The translations under genes were made by a program, and so were the position numbers. Positions 1 to 6,723 of a DNA stretch of 13,823 nucleotides are shown here, piece after piece (the stretch's first letter is position 1; each line of letters opens with the position of its first letter). The stretch covers positions 1 to 13,823 of the forward strand of contig CANTHI010000027.1 in the NCBI GenBank assembly GCA_947653505.1, given 5' to 3'. Source of the DNA: an uncultured Eubacterium sp. (GTDB lineage Bacteria > Bacillota_A > Clostridia > Lachnospirales > Lachnospiraceae). A model generated the notes under the pieces. It saw only the letters and a list, made by a program, of their open reading frames with translations, was not told the DNA's origin and ran no database searches.

Positions 1-66
1 CTGCTGAACATGGACGAGAAAGGGCCGTCGGAAGCGCTGGGCATGGAGGAAGATGGCAGATTATGA
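1..66 (+). CDS. C-terminal end of an upstream gene (partial)
   Basis: The first frame is open from the window edge to a TGA at 64-66. It gives about 21 residues, ending in an acidic stretch (MEEDGRL). It overlaps the start of the epimerase gene by 14 bp, and the GGAGGA that would serve as ribosome binding site for the epimerase lies inside it, as is usual for translationally coupled genes in one operon. The fragment is too short to identify. Another frame is also open for a similar distance, so the call rests mainly on the overlap and is weak. Confidence 0.4.
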   Translation: MLNMDEKGPSEALGMEEDGRL

Positions 67-919
67 AATTAGCAATGAACAGATTTCCATACGGATAGAT
101 AGTATGGGTGCGGAATTAAAATCTTTCAAAAAGCAAGATACGGAGTATCTGTGGGAAGGGGATCCGGCGTACTGGAAACGGACTTCTCCGGTGCTGTTTC
201 CGATTGTGGGCAGTCTTCGCGATGGAAGTTATCTTCTGGATGGCAGGCGTTACCTGATGGGGCAGCATGGATTTGCCAGAGATATGGAGTTCCAGCTTAA
301 GAGTCAGAGCAGTCATGAGATCTGGTTTTCGCTGGCATCCAGTGCAGAAACAATGGAGAAATATCCGTATGCATTTTTACTGGAGATTGGATATGAGCTT
401 AAGGGAACTACGGTAATCGTAAAGTGGAAGGTGGAAAATCCGGCGGAAATGCCGCTGTATTTTTCTATTGGCGGACATCCTGCGTTCTGCTGTCCGGTTG
501 CGAAAGGGGAAAATCAGGAGGACTATAGGATCTGGCTGGATGCGGCAGATCAGGTGACGGCAGGTGTGATAGAAAATGGACTGATGACGGAAAAAGAAGC
601 GGTTTATCCGTTGAAAGAAGGATATCTGCAGATTACGGAGCATTTATTTGATCAGGATGCGCTCGTGATCGAGAATCATCAGGCACAGAAAGTAGCACTT
701 GTAAGACCAGATGGAAGTCATTATTTGACGGTCAGCTTTGATGCGCCGCTTTTTGGGATCTGGTCGCCACCAGGGAAAAAAGCGCCGTTTATCTGTATTG
801 AACCGTGGTATGGCAGATGCGATGCGCAGGATTTTCATGGAACCTGGCAGGAACGGAAGTGGGGACAGTCGCTGCCTGCGGGTGGAAGCTTTGAGGCATT
901 TTATGAGATTACTGTTTAA
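53..919 (+). CDS. Aldose 1-epimerase family protein (GalM/LacX-like)
   Basis: A 288-aa cytoplasmic protein of the galactose mutarotase-like beta-sandwich superfamily, which interconverts alpha and beta anomers of sugars or phosphosugars. Visible family motifs are QHGFAR (about residues 71-76, first histidine), SIGGHPAF (138-145, second, catalytic histidine) and CIEPWYG (248-254, with Glu250 as the expected catalytic base). The length is typical of the LacX/YeaD-like branch. There is no signal peptide. The ATG at 53 follows GGAGGA at 45-50 with short spacing and overlaps the preceding reading frame, so the gene is probably translationally coupled in an operon that starts outside the window. 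The substrate cannot be fixed from sequence; LacX-like members are often near sugar-utilisation genes, but no such gene is visible here. Confidence 0.9.
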   Translation: MADYEISNEQISIRIDSMGAELKSFKKQDTEYLWEGDPAYWKRTSPVLFPIVGSLRDGSYLLDGRRYLMGQHGFARDMEFQLKSQSSHEIWFSLASSAETMEKYPYAFLLEIGYELKGTTVIVKWKVENPAEMPLYFSIGGHPAFCCPVAKGENQEDYRIWLDAADQVTAGVIENGLMTEKEAVYPLKEGYLQITEHLFDQDALVIENHQAQKVALVRPDGSHYLTVSFDAPLFGIWSPPGKKAPFICIEPWYGRCDAQDFHGTWQERKWGQSLPAGGSFEAFYEITV

Positions 920-954
920 ATAGAAGGTTTTGAAGTTGGGAAGAGTATAGCAGA

Positions 955-1803
955 ATGAAGAATGGACAGAGTGTATTGAAATTACTGGCGGTTATTTTTC
1001 TGGCCGTTGCGGGGATTCTTGTCGCAGAAGGAGCAGCTGTAGGGCTGCTGGTTAACGGAACATGGCTATATGCGGTAATTCATTGTTCCATCGGGCTGAT
1101 ATTTCTGATTGTCAGTCTGATCTGTTTTCTTGTATACCAAAAAGCGTCCGGTAAAAAGAGGAAGCTGTTGGAAGCTGGGAAATTTGTGTATGCAACGGTT
1201 GTGGATATTACTGTAAATTCTCATCAGGAGATTCAGGTAGACCGGATTGCCATGAATCCATATTATATCAAATGCAGGTATATGGATGAAAATGGAAAAG
1301 AATACTGGTTTCAGAGTGGTCCGCTGCTATACAATCCATCAGGACTGATGCAGTCAGACCAGCTGAAAGTATATGTGGATTTTACAAGGCCATCGTATTA
1401 TTATGTCGATACAAATGCGATCTTACCGGAAACGGCTGTACTGCATAAGTTTAAGTTCGACAGCAGGAAAAACGGGGAGTTGCTAATCGCATCTGGCAGA
1501 TATGTGACTGCTGTGACATGCGGAGTAGAGCTTGTCGGGAGGATTGGTGTAAACGGGATGATCAAACCGGGATTTGTGAGCTTACCGGAAAATATTGCCA
1601 GACAATATGGTCTTTCCCTGGATGAGCAGGGACATGTAATTAGTGGATATACGGTATTATGCAAATATACAGCGCCGGATGGGGTGATACATATTTTTGC
1701 GTCCGGATACATGCGGGGAGAACCAGAGTCGGACTACATTGATGAGAAGGTAAAAGTCTTCTATGAAGGAAAAAATTTCAGCAGGTATCATGTAGAATTA
1801 TAG
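955..1803 (+). CDS. Two-TM membrane protein with duplicated DUF3592-like domain
   Basis: A 282-aa protein of unknown function. Two hydrophobic segments (about residues 8-33 and 38-62) form a membrane hairpin, followed by a basic stretch (KKRKLL) and a soluble beta-rich part. That part looks like two copies of one module, about 75-153 and 180-282. Each begins G-K/R-F/Y-V-x-A, continues with C-R/K-Y then an acidic-glycine turn and F-x-S-G, and ends D-x-V/L-K-V-Y/F with Y-Y/H-V near the close. The pattern resembles DUF3592, though no profile was run. It starts 35 bp after the epimerase stop with only a weak purine-rich ribosome binding site, so it is probably the last gene of that operon. The next gene downstream is convergent. 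Confidence 0.8.
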   Translation: MKNGQSVLKLLAVIFLAVAGILVAEGAAVGLLVNGTWLYAVIHCSIGLIFLIVSLICFLVYQKASGKKRKLLEAGKFVYATVVDITVNSHQEIQVDRIAMNPYYIKCRYMDENGKEYWFQSGPLLYNPSGLMQSDQLKVYVDFTRPSYYYVDTNAILPETAVLHKFKFDSRKNGELLIASGRYVTAVTCGVELVGRIGVNGMIKPGFVSLPENIARQYGLSLDEQGHVISGYTVLCKYTAPDGVIHIFASGYMRGEPESDYIDEKVKVFYEGKNFSRYHVEL

Positions 1804-1866
1804 AAAGTAATAAATATAAAACCGCGCCAGCAGTTTTGTGCATCGCTTTCGAAAATCAGGCTGGTG

Positions 1867-1945
1867 CCCATCGGCATGATCTTAAGTAAAAATGCAACAC
1901 TTTTATGTAAAATGTTACATTTTAGCTTAAGTTCGCGCCTATGGG
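1867..1945 (-). repeat. Dispersed intergenic repeat, copy 1: 79-nt imperfect palindrome
   Basis: The sequence is nearly self-complementary around position 1906. CCCAT (1867-1871) pairs with ATGGG (1941-1945), CTTAAG (1881-1886) with CTTAAG (1926-1931), and the inner AAAATGCAACA with TGTTACATTTT. Read on the minus strand it shares a 19-nt block (CCATAGGCGCGAACTTAAG) and a 16-nt block (TTTACATAAAAGTGTT) with copy 2 at 13619-13677. It lies between two convergent genes. A short minus-strand reading frame runs through it but has no credible start and is probably a by-product of the repeat. Confidence 0.75.
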
Positions 1946-1975
1946 GGTGTGCTTTAAAAATGGTCTGATTATGTG

Positions 1976-2021
1976 ACGCCCACAACTGGATTCCGCTCCT
2001 TGAAAAATGGAATGTGGGCGT
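1976..2021. terminator. Candidate hairpin terminator between convergent genes
   Basis: ACGCCCACA (1976-1984) is perfectly complementary to TGTGGGCGT (2013-2021), with an inner TTCC/GGAA step. It lies where the convergent transcripts from the DUF3592-like gene and the LysM gene should end. Neither side has a proper T-run directly after the stem, so it may be a weak or factor-assisted terminator, or a mere mRNA-end structure. Confidence 0.4.
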
Positions 2022-2037
2022 GAAATAAAGTCAACAT

Positions 2038-4011
2038 TTATGAAAGCGGGATTTTTAATACCTGCCCGACGCTTAACATATCGCTGGTCAGTCCGTTGCT
2101 GTTTTTGATGGCATTTACAGTGGTATTGTATTTCTGTGCAATGAGCCAGAGGGAATCTCCGGATCTTACAGTGTATTCTGTGTAAGAAACAGAAGATGTG
2201 GCCGGAATCTTTAATACCTGCCCGACATTTAACATGTTTCCCGAAAGGCCGTTCAGTTCTTTGATCGCATTTACAGTCGTATTATATTTTTGTGCGATGA
2301 GCCAGAGCGAGTCTCCTGGTTTTACGGTGTACTGGATGGTGGATGTATTCTGGGAGACAGGGATTTTTAATACCTGTCCGACGGACAGCAGATCATTTGT
2401 CAGTCCGTTCAGGCTTTTGATGGCGTTTACAGTCGTATTGTATCGCTGTGCGATGAGCCATAAGCTGTCGCCTGCCTGCACGACATAGCGGATCGTGCCA
2501 GAGTCTGGTGTGCTGTCCGGAATGTTCTGCTGGATGCCGCGGTAAGTATGATACAGGGATTCCCAGGTGTTTTTGCCGACGATACCGTCAGGTTCCAGAC
2601 GCATGGCCCGCTGGAAGGCAGTTACGGCCTGCTTTGTGCCGCTGCCGAATATACCGTCCTGATCCGGTCCCGGGATATCCGGATAGTATTCGGAGATCAC
2701 GTTTAGCAGATACTGCAGCGTGACGACGTCCTGTCCGCTGGAACCCTGCCGGAGGACCGAGGACGGCGGAATCGTGCCGATGCCAAGAGTGCTGCCTTCA
2801 CTGTCTAGTTCTGCCAGTCTGGTTACTGCGGTATACAGGCTGGAGATTTTGTACCAGGTGCCTTTGCCGACGATGCCGTCAGGCGTCAGATTGAAAATGC
2901 GCTGGAAATTTGTGACGGCTGCCCTGGTACTGGACCCAAATTCTCCGGAGGGGTCTGTAATGGCTGGAAGAGCAGGATAATTGCGCCGGATTCTGTTTAA
3001 GTAAGTCTGTATCGTCTGCACATCCAGTCCGGTGCTGCCAGTCTGCAGCGGAGTCCCGGGATAGGAGGAAATGCTGCCGGTTATGGCGTCTGTTTCCGCG
3101 ATCTCAATATCTTTTGGGTAATAGGAGCGCAGAATCTGCAGCGGTGTCAGTCCGCGGTTTGCAAGTGTGACAGTTCCCCACTGGGAAAGACCGTCACAGG
3201 TCACTGTGGTGCCGTTGCAAAAGGATGTAAAGAAAGGAGCGTTCTGTCCTTTTCTCCGTACGTATTCGTTAAAAATCTCATCGACAATCCTGCTGATTGA
3301 TCCATAGACAGGGCCGCCATAGACAAAAGCCTGATCGTAGGCGGTGCTGCTTGTAATATCAAACTGGTAGCCACGCGCTCTGTACCATTCCGTATAAACA
3401 CGATTTAATGCAAATGTAATAATTGCATAAATGTTTGCAGTCAGCGCTGCTACTGGCCATGTCGGATAAATTTCACTGCTGGCTGTATTTTTTACATAAT
3501 CCCGGAACGACAGCCGGATATTACGGGCAGGTGTATCCGGCATACCCAGATGTACGGTAATCGGGTCAGGGATGACGACCTGTCTCAGTACGTAAGGTAC
3601 GGCTTCGGGGCCTTCCTGTCCGCGTGTTTCGTGCATTGCCACAGCCGGCTTTCCGATTGTGATTTCAGTCTGGGATGGGGTACGCTGCGCTTCCTGCATG
3701 GGGACAAGAGCAAGCGGCAGGATCGTATTTTCATCTTCGTAGACTGGCAGCGAGGTAATATACAGCGTATTAAATCCGTCTGCCTGCGCCAGCACCTGAT
3801 AGCTGAGAAACGGGGTGCCTGTAAAATATGCATTTTGAGAAAAACTCTGATCAAGTGTTTCCAGCGGAACCTCCTGTGTCTCTCCATTTTCATCTGTCAG
3901 AAGCTGGTAAAGCCTGTTTCCGGCATGATCAGAAATAGTAACCTGCACACCGCTTAGCGGGACAGCATCATGGGCGGTTCTTGCCTGAATGGTTAAATAA
4001 CCGATAGCCAT
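2038..4011 (-). CDS. SpoIID-like / peptidoglycan-binding / triple-LysM protein
   Basis: A 657-aa modular protein with no signal peptide or membrane segment. In order: an N-terminal beta-sandwich that looks like a carboxypeptidase-regulatory or CnaB-type fold (about 1-105); a linker; a SpoIID/LytB-like region (about 182-300) with the marks ALTAN-IYA-ITF, SSTAYDQAFVYGG, paired cysteines (265, 272), GLSQWG and ILRSYYP; two PG_binding_1 domains (about 324-390 and 422-487, each with FGS-T-AVT-FQR and PDGIVGK-TW); and three LysM domains (about 508-551, 560-603, 612-655). In SpoIID the segment before ALKAQ carries the catalytic Glu; the aligned residue here is Ala188. The gene starts 40 bp after the histidine kinase stop with no terminator between, so it is probably the third gene of the two-component operon. 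AAGGAG lies about 13 nt before the ATG, rather far. The absence of a secretion signal suggests a spore-coat or mother-cell role (inference). Confidence 0.85.
   Translation of the reverse strand: MAIGYLTIQARTAHDAVPLSGVQVTISDHAGNRLYQLLTDENGETQEVPLETLDQSFSQNAYFTGTPFLSYQVLAQADGFNTLYITSLPVYEDENTILPLALVPMQEAQRTPSQTEITIGKPAVAMHETRGQEGPEAVPYVLRQVVIPDPITVHLGMPDTPARNIRLSFRDYVKNTASSEIYPTWPVAALTANIYAIITFALNRVYTEWYRARGYQFDITSSTAYDQAFVYGGPVYGSISRIVDEIFNEYVRRKGQNAPFFTSFCNGTTVTCDGLSQWGTVTLANRGLTPLQILRSYYPKDIEIAETDAITGSISSYPGTPLQTGSTGLDVQTIQTYLNRIRRNYPALPAITDPSGEFGSSTRAAVTNFQRIFNLTPDGIVGKGTWYKISSLYTAVTRLAELDSEGSTLGIGTIPPSSVLRQGSSGQDVVTLQYLLNVISEYYPDIPGPDQDGIFGSGTKQAVTAFQRAMRLEPDGIVGKNTWESLYHTYRGIQQNIPDSTPDSGTIRYVVQAGDSLWLIAQRYNTTVNAIKSLNGLTNDLLSVGQVLKIPVSQNTSTIQYTVKPGDSLWLIAQKYNTTVNAIKELNGLSGNMLNVGQVLKIPATSSVSYTEYTVRSGDSLWLIAQKYNTTVNAIKNSNGLTSDMLSVGQVLKIPLS
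2047..2490 (-). repeat. Three tandem LysM-coding repeats, 156-bp period
   Basis: The three C-terminal LysM modules are spaced exactly 52 codons apart and are very similar at DNA level. Each contains GDSLWLIAQ-YNTTVNAIK and ends VGQVLKIP. The high identity implies recent duplication or gene conversion, and the number of modules could change by slippage or recombination. Confidence 0.85.
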
Positions 4012-4051
4012 AGATCTGATTTTTCTCCTTTTTTATTAGTTTATGCAGGAG

Positions 4052-5791
4052 TTATGGAAAGGATACCTGATGTTTTGGAAACGAGATGGTGATGATGGTA
4101 CCCTGATCTGTATCGCTCTGCAGCGTGATCTGTGCATGGTGTATTTTTGCGGCGTGCTTTACAATGGAAAGGCCGAGTCCGGTTCCGCCCATCTGTCTGG
4201 AACGGCCTTTATCCACACGGTAAAACCGTTCAAAAATATGAGTCTGATGTTCTTTTGAAATGCCGATACCGGTATCACGGACAGTCAGATCAACGGTATC
4301 CGCACCAGAACGGATGGTAATCCAGACATCTCCGCCGGCATGGTTATATTTAACCGCATTGTCACACAGATTATATACAATGCCAAACAGCAGCTGGGAA
4401 ATGCCATCAACGACAGCGGGCTCACTGGAAATTGTGACAGAGACGCCGGCAGCTGCGGCTTCCTGTGCGAGACTGCCTGCGGCAGCGGCAGCAATGGCGG
4501 ACAGATCCTGCTGTTCAAACTGCATGTCGTCTGCACCTTCATCCAGATGGGACAGATTCATAATGTCTTCGACAAGCTTTGTCATGCGACAGGCTTCGGT
4601 ATAAATTTTTTCTGCAAATGGGCAGATATCGTCTTTTTTTACCATGTCATTTTTTAACAGCTCTGCATAGCCGCAGATCGAGTGCAGCGGTGTTTTCAGT
4701 TCGTGGGAAACATTAGCGGTAAATTCCCGCCGCATCTGCTCCGCCTTTTCTTTTTCGGTAACATTAAATAATAGCAGGGCAGCACCTGAGACCGATGTTT
4801 CAGAACAGACCGGACTGGCTGTAATCTGATAACGTTCCTGCCCGAAGGCCGCCGTCTGTTCCTGTGGGATTCCCCGCAGGGCGTTGTCAGCCGCATCTAA
4901 AAGTATCTGGCAGCTGCTGATGGAAGACAGGTGTTTTCCGATGCAGTTTTTTACGGATCTTAGTTTGTTATGGCCGGAGAGTGGCTGGCCGTCGTCTGCC
5001 TGTACGGCATCGGGACGCAGGGCGTCAGCCAGAGAGGCCGCTGTCTGATTGATGCTAAGAATGCTGCCATCAGCGGTTAACAGAATCATGCCTTCCTTCA
5101 TATTGGAAATAACCGCGTAAAGTTCCTCCTGCTTTTGCTGAAGCTGGTCTTCTTTCAATTTCAGCTGGTTCTGCTGGCTGCTGATGCGAAGCAGCAGCGG
5201 GGAAAGCTCTTCGTAGAACGATGTATGCAAAGGATGCTCTAAATCCAGTGTATTAAATGGTTTTACAATATGATTGGAAAGGCGTGCCGCGAGCACGACA
5301 GAAAGAACGATGGCGATGGCAAATACCAGAAAAACAGGCTGGGACATGCCAAGCAGCAGAATAAAAATCGTGCCATGCGTCGCACTGAGACGTAACACAG
5401 AACCATCTTCCAGACGTCTGGCACAATAAAAAGACCGTTCCATCAGCGTCGCGGAGTAGCGGTCGCTTTCTCCATAGCCATTTTCCAACGCCTGGCGGAT
5501 TTCTGTACGTTTCAGATGATTTTCCATATGGCCGGTATCTGAGCTGCTGTCATAAAGAACTGTTCCGTCCGGACGGATCCAGGTAATCCGGTATGGATCA
5601 GGAACAAATTCGTCGAGATACCGTATTCCTTCGTTTGCCGCGATTTTTGCGATCAGGTCCGTCTGCATGGAAAGCTGCTTTTTCTGTATATCAGAAAAAT
5701 AAGAGTATAAAGCGCCCATAATCAGTATCACGGAAGAAAAAAATACGATCAGAGCGACCAGACAGATGGAGTGGAATATCTTTTTGGTCAT
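4052..5791 (-). CDS. PhoR-like sensor histidine kinase with PAS domain
   Basis: A 579-aa membrane sensor kinase. TM1 lies at about residues 8-31, an extracytoplasmic sensor of about 110 residues follows, and TM2 is at about 143-168. A linker with coiled-coil character (about 195-228) leads to a PAS domain (about 222-345), then the dimerisation/phosphoacceptor domain with FTANVSHELKTPLH (His363). The ATPase domain shows the N box NLCDNAVKYN (474-483), G1 DTGIG (506-510), F box FERFYR (520-525) and G2 GGTGLGL (535-541). All key catalytic residues are present. It overlaps the preceding regulator gene by ATGA, so the pair is translationally coupled and should be cognate. The domain order is that of PhoR, but the ligand cannot be told; the regulated genes may include the LysM gene behind it and the divergent exporter. 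Confidence 0.93.
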   Translation of the reverse strand: MTKKIFHSICLVALIVFFSSVILIMGALYSYFSDIQKKQLSMQTDLIAKIAANEGIRYLDEFVPDPYRITWIRPDGTVLYDSSSDTGHMENHLKRTEIRQALENGYGESDRYSATLMERSFYCARRLEDGSVLRLSATHGTIFILLLGMSQPVFLVFAIAIVLSVVLAARLSNHIVKPFNTLDLEHPLHTSFYEELSPLLLRISSQQNQLKLKEDQLQQKQEELYAVISNMKEGMILLTADGSILSINQTAASLADALRPDAVQADDGQPLSGHNKLRSVKNCIGKHLSSISSCQILLDAADNALRGIPQEQTAAFGQERYQITASPVCSETSVSGAALLLFNVTEKEKAEQMRREFTANVSHELKTPLHSICGYAELLKNDMVKKDDICPFAEKIYTEACRMTKLVEDIMNLSHLDEGADDMQFEQQDLSAIAAAAAGSLAQEAAAAGVSVTISSEPAVVDGISQLLFGIVYNLCDNAVKYNHAGGDVWITIRSGADTVDLTVRDTGIGISKEHQTHIFERFYRVDKGRSRQMGGTGLGLSIVKHAAKIHHAQITLQSDTDQGTIITISFPKHQVSFP

Positions 5792-6501
5792 AACGTATCC
5801 TCCATTTTATAGCCGACGCCGCGTACCGTTTTGATCAGGCTGCCAGCGTCTTCCAGCTTGGTACGTAAAGTGGCGACATGTACGTCAACCGTTCTGGTAC
5901 CTCCCAGATAGTCCGAATCCCAGATCCGGCCCAGCAGTGTGTCGCGGGTAAATACGATACCCGGATGCTTCATAAATAAGTGCAGCAGTTCAAATTCTTT
6001 CAGAGTCAGGGATAGCTTCTTTTTGTGCTGCGGTCCGGACAGGCTGTCAGTCATAGGAGACGCAAGCAGATATACCGTATGTTCGCGAGGATTTAGTTCC
6101 AGACTGGCGATCCGCAGCTGGCTGGAAGTATCTGCTGGCAGGGAACGCCGCAGGACAGCCCTGACTCTGGAAACCATTTCCATCATGCCAAAAGGCTTGG
6201 CCAGATAATCATCGGCGCCCAGATCCAGACCGAGCACTTTATCGTATTCGCTTCCTTTGGCAGAGGCGATAATAACAGGGATATCTGCAGTAGTTGTACC
6301 GGACTTTAATTTTTTGAGTATAGAAATGCCGTCTTCGCCCACGAGCATCAGATCCAGAAGAATCAGTTGTGGTTTTTCTGCTTCCAGTACATGAAACAGA
6401 CTGGCGCCATCAGGATATCCTGCGGCATGAAATCCGGCGGAAGTCAGGGCATAGATCATCAGGTCACGGATAGAACTGTCATCTTCGATACACAAAATCA
6501 T
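5788..6501 (-). CDS. PhoB/OmpR-family response regulator
   Basis: A 237-aa regulator with an N-terminal receiver domain (about 1-118) and a C-terminal winged-helix DNA-binding domain (about 130-235). Receiver landmarks are the acidic pair Asp7-Asp8, phosphoacceptor Asp50 (LILLDLML), Ser80 in the usual Thr/Ser position and Lys102 (AKPFG). The winged helix has LTLKEFELLHLFM and GGTRTVDVHVATLR-K, then RGVGYKM. The frame stays open upstream to 6939, but the ATG at 6499-6501 has AAAGGA seven bases before it and begins directly with the receiver fold (MILCIEDDSS), while the extension has no homology and covers the promoter. A 19-residue stretch between receiver and recognition domain (around 145-163) is longer than usual. 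Confidence 0.93.
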   Translation of the reverse strand: MILCIEDDSSIRDLMIYALTSAGFHAAGYPDGASLFHVLEAEKPQLILLDLMLVGEDGISILKKLKSGTTTADIPVIIASAKGSEYDKVLGLDLGADDYLAKPFGMMEMVSRVRAVLRRSLPADTSSQLRIASLELNPREHTVYLLASPMTDSLSGPQHKKKLSLTLKEFELLHLFMKHPGIVFTRDTLLGRIWDSDYLGGTRTVDVHVATLRTKLEDAGSLIKTVRGVGYKMEDTL

Positions 6502-6522
6502 AGGATGGTCCTTTCTGATTTT

Positions 6523-6559
6523 CAGGAACTGCATAGAAATAATCTGTGACAGTTCCCTG
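6523..6559 (-). promoter_or_regulatory. Hairpin in the 5' leader of the two-component operon
   Basis: On the minus strand CAGGGAACTG is followed, 18 nt later, by CAGTTCCTG, giving a nine-pair stem with one bulged G. It sits between the promoter start point (about 6573) and the ribosome binding site at 6509-6514, ending only about eight bases before that site. It could affect mRNA stability or translation start. There is no T-run, so it is not an intrinsic terminator. Confidence 0.45.
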
Positions 6560-6580
6560 GATTTTTGCATTGTCCGGGAG

Positions 6581-6609
6581 AGTATATCATGTTTTCGGAC
6601 GCCTTTCAA
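6581..6609 (-). promoter_or_regulatory. Sigma-A-type promoter of the response regulator/kinase operon
   Basis: On the minus strand TTGAAA (6604-6609) is followed by a 17-bp spacer and TATACT (6581-6586), preceded by an extended TGA. Both hexamers are one mismatch from consensus with ideal spacing. The predicted start point, near 6573, leaves a leader of about 70 nt before the ATG at 6501. Confidence 0.75.
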
Positions 6610-6610
6610 G

Positions 6611-6643
6611 ATGCATCTTACCATAGTGAAAATGTATCTTACC
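6611..6643. promoter_or_regulatory. Phased direct repeats, candidate operator
   Basis: ATGCATCTTACC (6611-6622) and ATGTATCTTACC (6632-6643) differ at one base and start exactly 21 bp apart, two helical turns. The first also forms part of a perfect 12-bp palindrome AAGATGCATCTT (6608-6619), which overlaps the -35 box of the minus-strand promoter. The second ends about 9 bp before the candidate -35 of the exporter promoter. An inverted ATCTTAC occurs at 6674-6680. The 21-bp spacing is what LytTR regulators use, and a LytTR gene lies in the operon downstream; an OmpR-family regulator is the other candidate. Confidence 0.55.
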
Positions 6644-6652
6644 GGAATTTGC

Positions 6653-6680
6653 TTGCATTGCAGGAAATCTGCTGTAAGAT
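6653..6680 (+). promoter_or_regulatory. Candidate promoter of the exporter/LytTR operon
   Basis: TTGCAT (6653-6658), a 16-bp spacer and TAAGAT (6675-6680) give a modest sigma-A-type promoter with start point near 6687, followed by AAGGAGG (6708-6714) and the ATG at 6724. The weak hexamers and the direct repeats just upstream fit an activator-dependent promoter. Confidence 0.45.
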
Positions 6681-6723
6681 GGTAATGCAGAGCAGGCAGA
6701 AACAACGAAGGAGGATACAGGAT

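Noticed and set aside
1788..1985. 65-codon minus-strand frame over the palindrome
   Set aside because: It arises from the repeat: a similar HRRELK-type translation appears from copy 2 in another frame. No ribosome binding site or independent coding evidence.
2047..2490. Regularly spaced repeats considered as a CRISPR array
   Set aside because: The units are 156 bp apart and in one open frame coding for LysM domains; there are no unique spacers or cas genes.
4260..4657. Overlapping plus-strand open frames within the PhoR-like kinase gene
   Set aside because: They are antisense to conserved kinase motifs and have no ribosome binding site.
6565..6723. N-terminal extension of the ABC ATPase
   Set aside because: It covers the promoter and direct repeats; AAGGAGG directly precedes ATG 6724, which begins the family fold.
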